Assembly (NCBI RefSeq): GCF_003265325.1
Contig: NZ_QGNX01000001.1
Location: 992,001 to 1,056,000, forward strand
Direction of reading: 5' to 3'
From: Oceanibium sediminis
GTDB taxonomy: Bacteria > Pseudomonadota > Alphaproteobacteria > Rhodobacterales > Rhodobacteraceae
DNA length: 64,000 bases
Position 1 is the first letter of the stretch; each line of letters opens with the position of its first letter. Below the pieces are notes generated by a model that made no database searches, was not told the origin of the DNA, and worked only from the letters and a program-made list of their open reading frames with translations. Below, in pieces: positions 56,541 through 64,000 of this stretch. Position numbers and translations under genes: made by a program.

Positions 56541-56550
56541 TGAGACCACG

Positions 56551-56571
56551 AAAACGGGCGCCATGGCGCCC
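56551..56571 (-). terminator. Candidate terminator for pcs
   Basis: On the minus strand the stem GGGCGC/GCGCCC (56566-56571 with 56556-56561) with a CATG loop is followed by G then four T. It lies about 130 bp after the pcs stop, past a dispersed repeat, and only 16 bp after the ileS stop on the other strand. Confidence 0.4.
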
Positions 56572-56609
56572 GACTTCGCTCGCATCCCCTGCGGCTGTCG
56601 CTGCTTTTT

Positions 56610-56676
56610 GGATATTTGAAGACTTTGGAAAGGGGGCGCGGGCCCACTTTACTCTTCCAATACTCCCGCCGGAGGC
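56610..56676. repeat. Adjacent copies of both intergenic repeat families
   Basis: GGATATTTGAAGACTTTGGA with AAGGGGGCGC (56610-56640) resembles the element at 41935. Directly next to it, 56646-56676 reads ACTTTACTCTTCCAATACTC and CCGCCGGAGGC, the reverse of the 35880-35911 element. The two lie between the convergent ileS and pcs genes. Confidence 0.8.
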
Positions 56677-56701
56677 TCCGGCGGCGGCCGTAGCCGGGCC
56701 C

Positions 56702-57400
56702 TCAGGCGCGGGCGCGCTGCGGCAGCAGCTGTTGCACGATCCCGACAAGGCTCAGGTACAGGCTCGACCCCACCAGTAGCCACGTCGCCACCGCGGGCGG
56801 CTCGAAGCTGAGCCAGACGACCCACATCGCCGATATGCCCCAGAGCAGCATGACCGGCAGGCTGACGGCCCGCCAGCGCCTGGTGCGCACCGGGTGGATG
56901 AACTTCAGCGGGAAGAACTGCGCCAGCGCGATGGCGATCATCAGCAGCATCGCGCCCCAGCTTCCGATGTCCACGGCGAAGAGCACCAGGATCACCATGT
57001 TCCAGCAGCCCGGAAAGCCGGAGAAGGACTTGTCCTCGGTCTTCATGCGCACGTCGGCGAAATAGATCGCGCCGGTGACGCAGATCATCAGGCCAGCGGC
57101 CAGGCTCCAACCCGGGTCGATCAGCGCGGCCTCCACCATCGCGTAGGCGGGGATGATGACATAGGTCAGGTAGTCGATGATCAGGTCCAGCAGCACGCCG
57201 TCCCATTGCGGGGCGTTCTTCGTGATGTTCACCTTGCGCGCCAGGGGGCCGTCGATTCCATCGACCAGCAACGCGGCGAGCAGCCAGACGAACATCATCG
57301 GCCAATCGCCGTTGCCCGCCGACAGCATGGCCATCAAAGCCAGGGCTGCGCCGAGCGCGGTGAGGATATGGACGGAAAATGCCTTGACGAAGGGTGACAT
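56702..57400 (-). CDS. pcs: Phosphatidylcholine synthase
   Basis: CDP-alcohol phosphatidyltransferase of 232 residues, forming phosphatidylcholine from CDP-diacylglycerol and choline in the inner membrane. About seven spans. The catalytic pattern is present as LVDGIDGPLARKV...WDGVLLDLIIDYLTYV, giving DG-AR-G-D-D spacing with three Asp. The LKFIHPVRT segment is typical of bacterial Pcs. Its presence fits an alphaproteobacterium. It lies downstream of the P460 gene, 83 bp apart on the same strand. Confidence 0.92.
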   Translation of the reverse strand: MSPFVKAFSVHILTALGAALALMAMLSAGNGDWPMMFVWLLAALLVDGIDGPLARKVNITKNAPQWDGVLLDLIIDYLTYVIIPAYAMVEAALIDPGWSLAAGLMICVTGAIYFADVRMKTEDKSFSGFPGCWNMVILVLFAVDIGSWGAMLLMIAIALAQFFPLKFIHPVRTRRWRAVSLPVMLLWGISAMWVVWLSFEPPAVATWLLVGSSLYLSLVGIVQQLLPQRARA

Positions 57401-57483
57401 GCGCCCCTCGTTACACGTTTATCTCGTCCACAGGAAGGGCGTAAGGCCCCCCGGCCCGGCGCTTTTTCCCTGAACGGCGGGCC

Positions 57484-58074
57484 TCAGTTCGTTGCGCCGA
57501 CGCGCACTTCTTCGACCGGGTAGGCCAGGGCGTCCTGGCCCGCGAACCCGGCGTGGCAGTCATGGCAGAAGCTCTGCTTGAAGCTGAGCGGTTTGCCATT
57601 GGGCAACACGCCGGAATAGACCCAGTTGTCCGTGTCCTCAGCTTCGCCCGATGCCACCTTGGTCATGATGAATAGCGGGCCGACACGTGCTTTGCCGTCC
57701 TCGCCGAGCTTGATGCTTTCCTTGGCCAGGACCGAGCCGGCCGGCATCGCCACGCCTTCGGTTTCGAATTTCAGGTACTGCTCGGCGGCGGTCTCGTTGG
57801 CGAAGGTCAGCAGAAGCCGCTCTCCGTGCGGGCCGGCGACGGCGGGGCGTGTCGCGGTAACGGTCCAGTCGCGATAGACGGGGGCCACCGGATCGTCGCC
57901 GCTTGTGTAGCCTTCGAGCATGCCCGCCTCCATGCAGGCGTAGACTTCTGCCACGGCGGCGGCATCCAGCTCGAAGGGATCGCCCGAGGGGGCGACGCAG
58001 TCCTGTGCGGCGGCCTGGCTGGCGCCAAGGGTGAGCGTTGTCAGGGCGGCGGCGGTCAACAGCGGTGCTTTCAT
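57484..58074 (-). CDS. Cytochrome P460 / c'-beta-like periplasmic heme protein
   Basis: A 196-residue exported protein with signal peptide (LTAAALTTLTLGASQAAA). The C-terminal heme-binding CHDCH (CxxCH) is followed by AGFAGQDALAYP, and the core has YRDWTVTATRP, KESIKLGEDGKARVGPLFIMTKV and DNWVYSGVLPNGK as in the P460 family. A Lys in KESIK is a candidate for the heme cross-link. Members oxidise hydroxylamine or bind NO. The neighbour is pcs, with no other nitrogen-oxide genes. Confidence 0.85.
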   Translation of the reverse strand: MKAPLLTAAALTTLTLGASQAAAQDCVAPSGDPFELDAAAVAEVYACMEAGMLEGYTSGDDPVAPVYRDWTVTATRPAVAGPHGERLLLTFANETAAEQYLKFETEGVAMPAGSVLAKESIKLGEDGKARVGPLFIMTKVASGEAEDTDNWVYSGVLPNGKPLSFKQSFCHDCHAGFAGQDALAYPVEEVRVGATN

Positions 58075-58239
58075 GGGCGTCGTCTCCTTCCTTGTGCGAT
58101 GACGTCCAGGACGCCGGGAACAGCGACGGGGAGAGGCCCGCGCTCTTTCACCATGGCACGGTTGGTGCTGTGCCGCTTCTCAATTATGGACACGTCACTG
58201 TGAGGACTTTCGCGTTCCTGTTACAGGTTGGCGCGCCGC

Positions 58240-59178
58240 TCAGCGGCGTGCGCGGGGGTGGGCGCGCTGGTAGGTGTCCATCAGGCCAGCTTCGTTCACG
58301 GCCGTGTAGGCTTGCGTCGTGGACAGCGAGGCATGGCCGAGAAGGTCCTGGATCGCCCGCAGGTCCGCGCCGCGTTCCAGCAGGTGCGTCGCGAAGGAAT
58401 GGCGCAGCGCGTGGGGCGTGGCGGTTTCGGGCAGGCCCATCGCCTGGCGCAGGGTCTGCATCGCCATCTGCACCTGGCGCGCACTCAGCGGCCCGCCGCG
58501 CACGCCGCGAAAGATCGGCGCGCCGGGGGCCATCGGGTGGGGGCAGAGCGCGACGTAGGCGTCCACCGCCTGCCGGGCGACGGGCAGCACCGGGACCAGC
58601 CGGTCCTTGTCGCCCTTGCCCCGGATGCGCATTGTTTCCCCGAGTGGCACATGCGCCCCGGTCAGCGACAGCGCCTCGGAGATGCGCAGGCCGCAGCCGT
58701 AGAGCAGGGTCAGAACCGCCGTATCGCGGGCGGCGATCCATGGCTCTGCCTGCATCGCGCCCGCAAGGTCGAGCAGGTCCGCCGCCGCCTCCGCCGCCAC
58801 CGGGCGGGGCAGGCGGGGCGATTGCTTGGGCGCGCGCGTGGCGGTGACGGCGGGGGCGTTGATGCCCTCGGCCTCGTCCAGCCAGCGGTAGAAGCTTTTC
58901 ACCGCGCTGAGGCTGCGCGCGAGCGAGCGGGCGGACTGACCGCGCCCGCGTTCATGGGCCATCCAGGCGCGCATGTCGCGGGTGGCGACCCGCCCAAGCT
59001 GGGCGCGGCCCGCGGGGCCGCCCCAATGCCCGGCCAGGAAGCCGAGGAAACCGGCGACGTCGTGGCGATACGCCTCGATCGTCTTCGGGCTTGCGTTGCG
59101 GACCGCGGACAATTGGTTCAGCCAGCGTTGCAGAAGCGCCAGCGCGCCGTCGGAACCGAGCGGGCCGGCCCCGCTCAC
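58240..59178 (-). CDS. xerC: Tyrosine recombinase XerC
   Basis: A 312-residue XerC/D-type recombinase that resolves chromosome dimers. The catalytic set is visible: Arg in YGCGLRISEAL, Lys in RGKGDKDR, HALRHSF, His in LGHASLSTTQAYT, and the nucleophilic Tyr in AYTAV. The N-terminal SAM-like DNA-binding domain is LNQLSAVRNASPKTIEAYRHD (in part). GTG at 59178 overlaps the DUF484 stop, and the longer frame upstream is only a shadow. The DUF484-xerC order is the usual one. Confidence 0.93.
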   Translation of the reverse strand: MSGAGPLGSDGALALLQRWLNQLSAVRNASPKTIEAYRHDVAGFLGFLAGHWGGPAGRAQLGRVATRDMRAWMAHERGRGQSARSLARSLSAVKSFYRWLDEAEGINAPAVTATRAPKQSPRLPRPVAAEAAADLLDLAGAMQAEPWIAARDTAVLTLLYGCGLRISEALSLTGAHVPLGETMRIRGKGDKDRLVPVLPVARQAVDAYVALCPHPMAPGAPIFRGVRGGPLSARQVQMAMQTLRQAMGLPETATPHALRHSFATHLLERGADLRAIQDLLGHASLSTTQAYTAVNEAGLMDTYQRAHPRARR

Positions 59179-59897
59179 GCCAGCCAGCGGCGCAGCATCC
59201 GCTCGAACGCGCCGGCAAGGAAGCTGAGCAGATCGACGCCCTGATCGGGGGAGAAGCGCTTGGGATCCTCCACCCCCAGGGCAAGAAGACCGGCGTTGCG
59301 GCCGGGGCCGAGGTCCACCTTCAGGATCGCCTCGGACTGGATCCATGCCTGCCCGTGGCCGAACAGGTCATCCGCTTTCGCGGTGGCCTTGCGCAGCGTG
59401 ACGCGGCGGGCCAGGGCGCTGCCCTCGCCCTCGGACAGGTAGGCCTCCACGCCGCCTTTCGGCAGCGCTACGACCAGTTCTGCCAGCGGCCCCTTGGGCC
59501 CGAGGTGGGTGCCGGGGGCTTTTGCGGGCGTTTCCAGCCCCAGCCGGATCGCATCGATGGAGAGGATGTTGGCGACATCTTCGCCCAGAACGGTCAGGAA
59601 GCTGCGAAAGTCCTTCGCCTCCAGCAGCGCCAGGACGGCGCGGTGGATCTGGTTGGTCCCGGCAAGGTTCTCGTAGGCGGCGGCGATGACCGTGCGGTTC
59701 GTCGCCTCCAGCCGGTCGAGCCGGAATTCCAGCCGGTCCACCAGCTTTCCCCGAAGGTCGACGATGTTGCGCCCGCTCGAGGCGGCGCCATCCGCCTCCA
59801 GTAGGGCGGCCATCAGTTCCTGGTCCCCGAGGATCAGCTCGGGGTTGGACAGGATCTGGGACCGGATCGCCGGCGTCGGTTTCTGCACCTCGGCCAT
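59175..59897 (-). CDS. DUF484 family protein
   Basis: A 240-residue GAF-like protein of unknown function that is regularly found next to xerC. Recognisable segments are DQELMAALLEAD and NIVDLRGKLVDRLEFRLDRL near the N-terminus, and the terminal GVDLLSFLAGAFERMLRRWL (each 20 or fewer shown). The ATG at 59897 is near a GAAAGGAACGG site. It is translationally coupled to xerC through a GTGA overlap. Confidence 0.9.
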   Translation of the reverse strand: MAEVQKPTPAIRSQILSNPELILGDQELMAALLEADGAASSGRNIVDLRGKLVDRLEFRLDRLEATNRTVIAAAYENLAGTNQIHRAVLALLEAKDFRSFLTVLGEDVANILSIDAIRLGLETPAKAPGTHLGPKGPLAELVVALPKGGVEAYLSEGEGSALARRVTLRKATAKADDLFGHGQAWIQSEAILKVDLGPGRNAGLLALGVEDPKRFSPDQGVDLLSFLAGAFERMLRRWLA

Positions 59898-59922
59898 GGC
59901 CGTTCCTTTCGTCTTCGGCCGT

Positions 59923-60576
59923 TCAGAGGATGCTCTGACCGGTCTTCTTCCAATCGGCCAGGAACGCGGACAAGCCCTTGTCCGTCAGGGGGTGGTCGAC
60001 CATCTTCTTGATCACGGCGGGCGGCGCGGTGATCACGTCCGCGCCGATGCGCGCGGCATCGGCGATATGGTTCACCGACCGGATCGAGGCGGCAAGGATT
60101 TGCGTCTCGAACCCGTAGTTGTCATAGATCGTGCGGATGTCGGCGATCAAATCCATGCCGTCGAGGTTGATGTCGTCCAGCCGCCCGATAAAAGGGCTGA
60201 TGAAGGTGGCGCCGGCCTTCGCGGCCAGGATCGCCTGATTGGGAGAGAAGCAGAGCGTGACGTTGACCATACGCCCCTCGCCCGAGAGGACCTTGCAGGC
60301 CTTGATGCCATCCCAGGTCAGCGGCACCTTGATGGTGATGTTGTCCGCGATCTTTGCCAGCTCGCGGCCTTCGGCGATCATGCCCTCGGCGTCGGTGGCG
60401 ACGGTTTCGGCGCTGACGGGGCCGTCGGTGATCTTGCAGATCTCGGCGGTGACTTCCTTGATGTCGCGGCCCGATTTGGCGATCAGCGACGGGTTGGTGG
60501 TGACGCCGTCAAGAAGGCCGGTTTCGGCCAGTTCCTTGATCTCGTCGATTTCAGCGGTGTCTGCGAAGAATTTCAT
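59923..60576 (-). CDS. fsa: Fructose-6-phosphate aldolase / small transaldolase-family protein
   Basis: A 217-residue transaldolase-fold protein. The Schiff-base Lys is in [15 protein letters not shown], and [16 protein letters not shown] and [14 protein letters not shown] match the small FSA/TalC group. Members cleave fructose-6-phosphate to DHA and G3P or act as transaldolase; the two are not separable here. It is divergent from priA across 90 bp and co-directional with DUF484-xerC. Confidence 0.93.
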   Translation of the reverse strand: MKFFADTAEIDEIKELAETGLLDGVTTNPSLIAKSGRDIKEVTAEICKITDGPVSAETVATDAEGMIAEGRELAKIADNITIKVPLTWDGIKACKVLSGEGRMVNVTLCFSPNQAILAAKAGATFISPFIGRLDDINLDGMDLIADIRTIYDNYGFETQILAASIRSVNHIADAARIGADVITAPPAVIKKMVDHPLTDKGLSAFLADWKKTGQSIL

Positions 60577-60666
60577 GGCTGCCTCTACTGGTTTTCAGCG
60601 GTTCAGGTCAAAGAATAGACGAACCGCGGGGGGAGTGAAACCGCCCATCGACCAGCAGGTTGCGTT

Positions 60667-62856
60667 ATGAGCGGCGGTTTCGCCCCCGGCGCGCTGGTCG
60701 CGGTGCTGACGAGCGAGCCGCTGGACCGGTTCCTTGACTACAAGGCGCCCGAGGGCGGCGTGTTCGAGGGGCAGTTCGTGCGCGTGCCCCTTGGCCCGCG
60801 CAAGGTGATCGGCGTTGTCTGGGGGCCGGGCGAGGGCGGGTTCGACCCCGCCAAGATTCGCGCCGTGGACAGCGTGCTGGACGTGCCGCCGATGCAGGGT
60901 CAGATGCGCGCCTTCCTGACCCGCGTCGCGGACTACACCATGACGCCGCTCAGCCAGATCCTGCGCCTTGCCACGCGGGTGCCGGACCTCGGCGCGGCCC
61001 CCGGTACGCGCCACGTGCTGCGCCGCGGCCGGGCGGAGCCGGACCGCATGACCGATGCGCGCGCCCGCGTGCTGGACGTACTGGACGAACACGGCGGCGC
61101 GGGCTTCGCGCCCGGCGAGCTGTCGGCGCTGGCGGGCGTGTCCTCATCGGTCCTGAAGGGGTTGGAGTCGCAGGGCGTTTTGGTGCGGGTCGAGGCACCC
61201 CGCGACGCGCCCTACCAGCGGATGGACCCGGACCTGCCGGGCAAGCCGCTGTCGCCGGGCCAGGACGCCGCGGCGCAGGCGTTGCGCGAAGCGGTCGCGA
61301 CGCGCCGCTATGGCACCACCTTGCTGAAGGGCGTCACCGGCTCGGGCAAGACCGAGGTCTACCTCGAAGCGGTGGCGGAGGCGCTGGCCCAGAAGCGCCA
61401 GGCCCTTGTGTTGCTGCCCGAAATCGCCCTGACCGGCGCCTTCCTTGAGCGGATCGAGGCGCGTTTCGGCGTGCGCCCCGCGGAATGGCATTCCGGCGTC
61501 ACCCAGGCTGAGCGCCGCCGCGCCTGGAAGGCGGTGGCGAGCGGCAACGCGCAGGTGGTGGTCGGCGCGCGCTCGTCCCTGTTCCTGCCGTTTCCCGACC
61601 TTGGGCTGATCGTCGTCGACGAGGAACACGACAGTTCCTACAAGCAGGAGGATGGCGCGCTTTACAACGCGCGGGACATGGCGGTGCTGCGCGCCTCCAT
61701 GGGCGGGGCGACGGTGGTGCTGGCCTCGGCCACGCCCAGTCTTGAGAGCTGGTCGAACGCCGAAGCCGGGAAATACGCCCGCATCGATCTGCCCGAGCGT
61801 TTCGGCACCGCCGCGCTGCCGGAGATGCAGGCGATCGACATGCGCAGCGACGCGCCCCAGCCCGGCACCTGGCTGTCCCCGCCGCTGGTGGAGGCGGTGC
61901 GCGCCCGGATCGAGGCGGGCGAACAGTCCCTGTTGTTCCTGAACCGGCGCGGCTATGCCCCGCTGACGCTGTGCCGCGCCTGCGGGCACCAGATCGGCTG
62001 TCATCAATGCGACGCGCGGATGGTCGAGCACCGTTTCCTGAAGCGGTTGGTCTGCCACCAGTGCGGCGAAAGCGCCCCGCTGCCCGAGGCCTGCCCGAGT
62101 TGCGAGGCGAAGGACAGGCTCGTCGCGCTGGGCCCCGGCGTGGAGCGTGTGGCCGAAGAGGCGCTGGCGCTGTTCCCCGAGGCGCGCATCGCGGTGCTGT
62201 CCTCGGACCAGATGGAAAGCACCCGTGCGCTGAAGGCACGGATCGAGGAAATCGCCGCCGGGGGGGCGGACATCATCATCGGCACGCAGATCGTCGCCAA
62301 GGGGCACAACTTCCCCTTGCTGACGCTGGTCGGCGTGGTGGACGCGGACCTTGGCCTGATGGGGGGCGACCTGCGCGGGGCGGAGCGGACGTTCCAGCTG
62401 ATCCGCCAGGTGGCGGGCCGGGCCGGGCGCGCGGAAAAGCCCGGCATCGCGATGTTGCAGACCTACCAGCCCGAGCACGCGGTGATAAAGGCGATCCTGT
62501 CCGGCGAGGAGGAGGATTTCTGGCGTGCCGAGGCCGCTTCGCGCGAAGCGGCGGGGATGCCGCCGTTCGGGCGTCTTGCCGGGGTGATCATCTCCGGTCC
62601 GGACGAGGCGAAGGTGTTCCAGCTGGGCCGCGAGCTGGCCCGCACCGCCGCCCCGCTGCAGGCGCTGGGCGCGCAGGTCTTCGGCCCCGTCGCGGCACCC
62701 GTCGCCCGTATCCGGGGGCGCACGCGGGTGCGCCTGCTGGTCAAGGCGCCGCGCGGCGTGGCGCTGCAAAACGCGCTGGCCGCCTGGCGGGACGGCGTCA
62801 AACCGCCCAGCAACACGCGCATCGTCATCGACATAGACCCGCAAAGCTTCTTCTGA
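60667..62856 (+). CDS. priA: Primosomal replication-restart helicase PriA
   Basis: A 729-residue superfamily-2 helicase. The N-terminal DNA-binding domain (VAVLTSEPLDRFLDYKAP) is followed by Walker A KGVTGSGKTEVYLEAV, DEEHD in VVDEEHDSSYKQ, and the zinc-binding cysteine block CRACGHQIGCHQCD...CHQCGE...CPSCEAKD. The helicase motif GTQIVAKGHNFPLLTLV and QVAGRAGR complete it. It restarts stalled forks with DnaT/PriB in other bacteria. Divergent from fsa; hisC follows after 76 bp. Confidence 0.96.
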   Translation: MSGGFAPGALVAVLTSEPLDRFLDYKAPEGGVFEGQFVRVPLGPRKVIGVVWGPGEGGFDPAKIRAVDSVLDVPPMQGQMRAFLTRVADYTMTPLSQILRLATRVPDLGAAPGTRHVLRRGRAEPDRMTDARARVLDVLDEHGGAGFAPGELSALAGVSSSVLKGLESQGVLVRVEAPRDAPYQRMDPDLPGKPLSPGQDAAAQALREAVATRRYGTTLLKGVTGSGKTEVYLEAVAEALAQKRQALVLLPEIALTGAFLERIEARFGVRPAEWHSGVTQAERRRAWKAVASGNAQVVVGARSSLFLPFPDLGLIVVDEEHDSSYKQEDGALYNARDMAVLRASMGGATVVLASATPSLESWSNAEAGKYARIDLPERFGTAALPEMQAIDMRSDAPQPGTWLSPPLVEAVRARIEAGEQSLLFLNRRGYAPLTLCRACGHQIGCHQCDARMVEHRFLKRLVCHQCGESAPLPEACPSCEAKDRLVALGPGVERVAEEALALFPEARIAVLSSDQMESTRALKARIEEIAAGGADIIIGTQIVAKGHNFPLLTLVGVVDADLGLMGGDLRGAERTFQLIRQVAGRAGRAEKPGIAMLQTYQPEHAVIKAILSGEEEDFWRAEAASREAAGMPPFGRLAGVIISGPDEAKVFQLGRELARTAAPLQALGAQVFGPVAAPVARIRGRTRVRLLVKAPRGVALQNALAAWRDGVKPPSNTRIVIDIDPQSFF

Positions 62857-62932
62857 GCTATTTCGCGCACTGGAAATGCCCGCGTCCGCACGCTAGACGA
62901 GTTGGCAACCGTTTTCACAAAGGCCACTCGCC

Positions 62933-64000
62933 ATGACGACCCCTGACGCCCCCGTTCCCGGCCCCGGCATTCTGACGATCGCCCCCTATGTCGCGGGCGA
63001 AAGCGCGACCGAGGGCGCGAACACCGTCACCAAGCTGAGCGCGAACGAAAACCCCCATGGCCCCAGCGAAAAGGCCAGGGACGCGGTGCGGCGCGTGGCC
63101 GAGGAAATGCAGCTCTATCCCGAAAGCGACCACCTGGGCCTGCGCAGCGCGATTGGCGAGGTGCACGGACTGGACCCCGCGCGGATCGTCTGCGGCGCGG
63201 GCTCGGACGAGTTGATCTCGCTCTTGTGCAACGCCTACGCGGGGCAGGGGCGCGAGGTGATCTATACCGAGCACGGTTTCGCGATGTACCCGATTTCCGC
63301 GCTGGCGTCGGGGGCGACGCCGGTCAAGGTGGCGGAATGCGCGCGTCATGCGGACGTGGCCGCGATCCTGGCGGCTGTGACGGAGGCGACGGGCATCGTC
63401 TTCCTCGCCAACCCGAACAACCCCACGGGCACGATGGTCAGCGACACTGCGCTGAAAACGCTGGCCGAGGGGCTGCCGCGCCACGTGATGCTGGTGCTCG
63501 ACGGTGCCTATGCCGAATACGTTCCCGGATACGACGGCGGCGCGGCGCTGGTGGATGCGCATCCGAACGTGGTGATGACGCGCACCTTCTCCAAGCTTTA
63601 CGGGCTGGGCGGGCTGCGGGTGGGCTGGATGTATGCCCAGCCCGGGATCATCGACGTGATGAACCGGATGCGCGGGCCGTTCAACGTCAGCTCCGCCGGG
63701 CTGGCCGCCGCCGAGGCCGCGATGCGGGACCGCGCCTGGGTCGAGCACTGCCGTATGGAGAACGAGACCTGGCGCGCCTTCCTGACCGAAGAGTTGCGCG
63801 CCATCGGCCTGCCGACCGATGACAGCCAGGCGAACTTCGTCCTGCCGGAATTCCCCAGCGAAGCCATGGCAAAGGCTGCCGATGCGCGGCTTAGGGCGCA
63901 TGGGATCATCGTGCGCGCGGTGGGCGGATACGGCCTGCCCCGCCACCTGCGGATCACCGTCGGGGACGAGGTCGCCTGCCGCCGGGTGGTCGCGATCCTC
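62933..64000 (+). CDS. hisC: Histidinol-phosphate aminotransferase, cut by the window end
   Basis: PLP-dependent class-I/II aminotransferase; 356 codons are present with no stop, so only the last few residues are missing from a normal length of about 360. Markers are [19 protein letters not shown] (in part), [25 protein letters not shown], the Asp-Gly-Ala-Tyr near residue 190, and the PLP Lys in [15 protein letters not shown]. It serves histidine synthesis, with possible aromatic aminotransferase side activity. No other his gene is seen. ATG at 62933. Confidence 0.93.
   Translation, partial: MTTPDAPVPGPGILTIAPYVAGESATEGANTVTKLSANENPHGPSEKARDAVRRVAEEMQLYPESDHLGLRSAIGEVHGLDPARIVCGAGSDELISLLCNAYAGQGREVIYTEHGFAMYPISALASGATPVKVAECARHADVAAILAAVTEATGIVFLANPNNPTGTMVSDTALKTLAEGLPRHVMLVLDGAYAEYVPGYDGGAALVDAHPNVVMTRTFSKLYGLGGLRVGWMYAQPGIIDVMNRMRGPFNVSSAGLAAAEAAMRDRAWVEHCRMENETWRAFLTEELRAIGLPTDDSQANFVLPEFPSEAMAKAADARLRAHGIIVRAVGGYGLPRHLRITVGDEVACRRVVAIL

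Noticed and set aside
53445-56585. 1046-codon frame antisense to ileS
   Set aside because: Codon-bias shadow of ileS; extends into non-conserved flanks and has no recognisable domain.
62933-64000. hisC as a truncated pseudogene
   Set aside because: It is open to the last base and lacks only the window-cut end; all active-site residues are intact.

Overview
The window is high-GC chromosomal DNA that fits a Rhodobacterales alphaproteobacterium (roseobacter / Paracoccaceae type). The case rests on gene content and order: phosphatidylcholine synthase, aerobic hemF, UgpB/FrcB/ThiY-type transporters, pcaD-pcaB, a SoxR regulator, a DUF484-xerC pair, and short intergenic repeats of the kind common in this order. 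Species cannot be named from the sequence alone. Coding density is high, many neighbours overlap by 4 bp (ATGA/GTGA), and the only RNA gene seen is tRNA-Leu(UAA). No CRISPR array, insertion sequence or prophage was seen.

Layout. 1-12 kb holds housekeeping genes: mutT (partial), argJ and a periplasmic parvulin, divergent from secA; a large membrane-anchored Ala/Pro-rich protein; radC; a sulfotransferase-like protein; map; sfsA; and a CinA-like molybdopterin-binding protein. 12-18.4 kb holds tRNA-Leu and a ugpBAEC-type glycerol-3-phosphate ABC operon, extended by an inositol-monophosphatase-family gene and a second UgpE-like permease. 18.4-25.9 kb holds an AI-2E-family permease, an orphan family-5 solute-binding protein, a ROK regulator, and the divergent fructose-type operon frcBCA. 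25.9-35.8 kb holds rutR and a pyrimidine-catabolism operon: aminotransferase, N-carbamoyl-beta-alanine amidohydrolase, secreted protein, dihydropyrimidinase, small membrane protein and a four-gene ABC transporter. 36-42.4 kb holds hslO, a CoA-type Nudix hydrolase, cca, a LysE-type exporter, an NTF2-like protein, soxR with its operator and a DUF1127 microprotein, hemF and a VOC protein. 42.4-46.3 kb holds preT-methyltransferase-DUF1428-preA. 46.4-64 kb holds a DMT exporter, pcaD-pcaB, truA, ycjX-GNAT-ycjF, ileS, pcs, a cytochrome P460-like protein, xerC-DUF484, fsa, priA and hisC (running off the window).

How the genes work together. The clearest system is a complete reductive pyrimidine pathway in two blocks about 7-10 kb apart. 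PreT/PreA reduce uracil or thymine, dihydropyrimidinase opens the ring, the amidohydrolase releases beta-alanine or beta-aminoisobutyrate with CO2 and NH3, and the aminotransferase removes the amino group. An NMT1/THI5-like ABC importer probably supplies the substrate. A near-consensus RutR operator lies in the rutR/aminotransferase gap. A degenerate copy lies upstream of preT, so RutR may coordinate both blocks. The preTA block contains an uncharacterised methyltransferase and a DUF1428 protein, and the main operon contains two orphan genes; these are the most plausible undescribed parts. A second compact circuit is a perfect 20-bp SoxR palindrome placed to drive a DUF1127 microprotein rather than a soxS-like gene.
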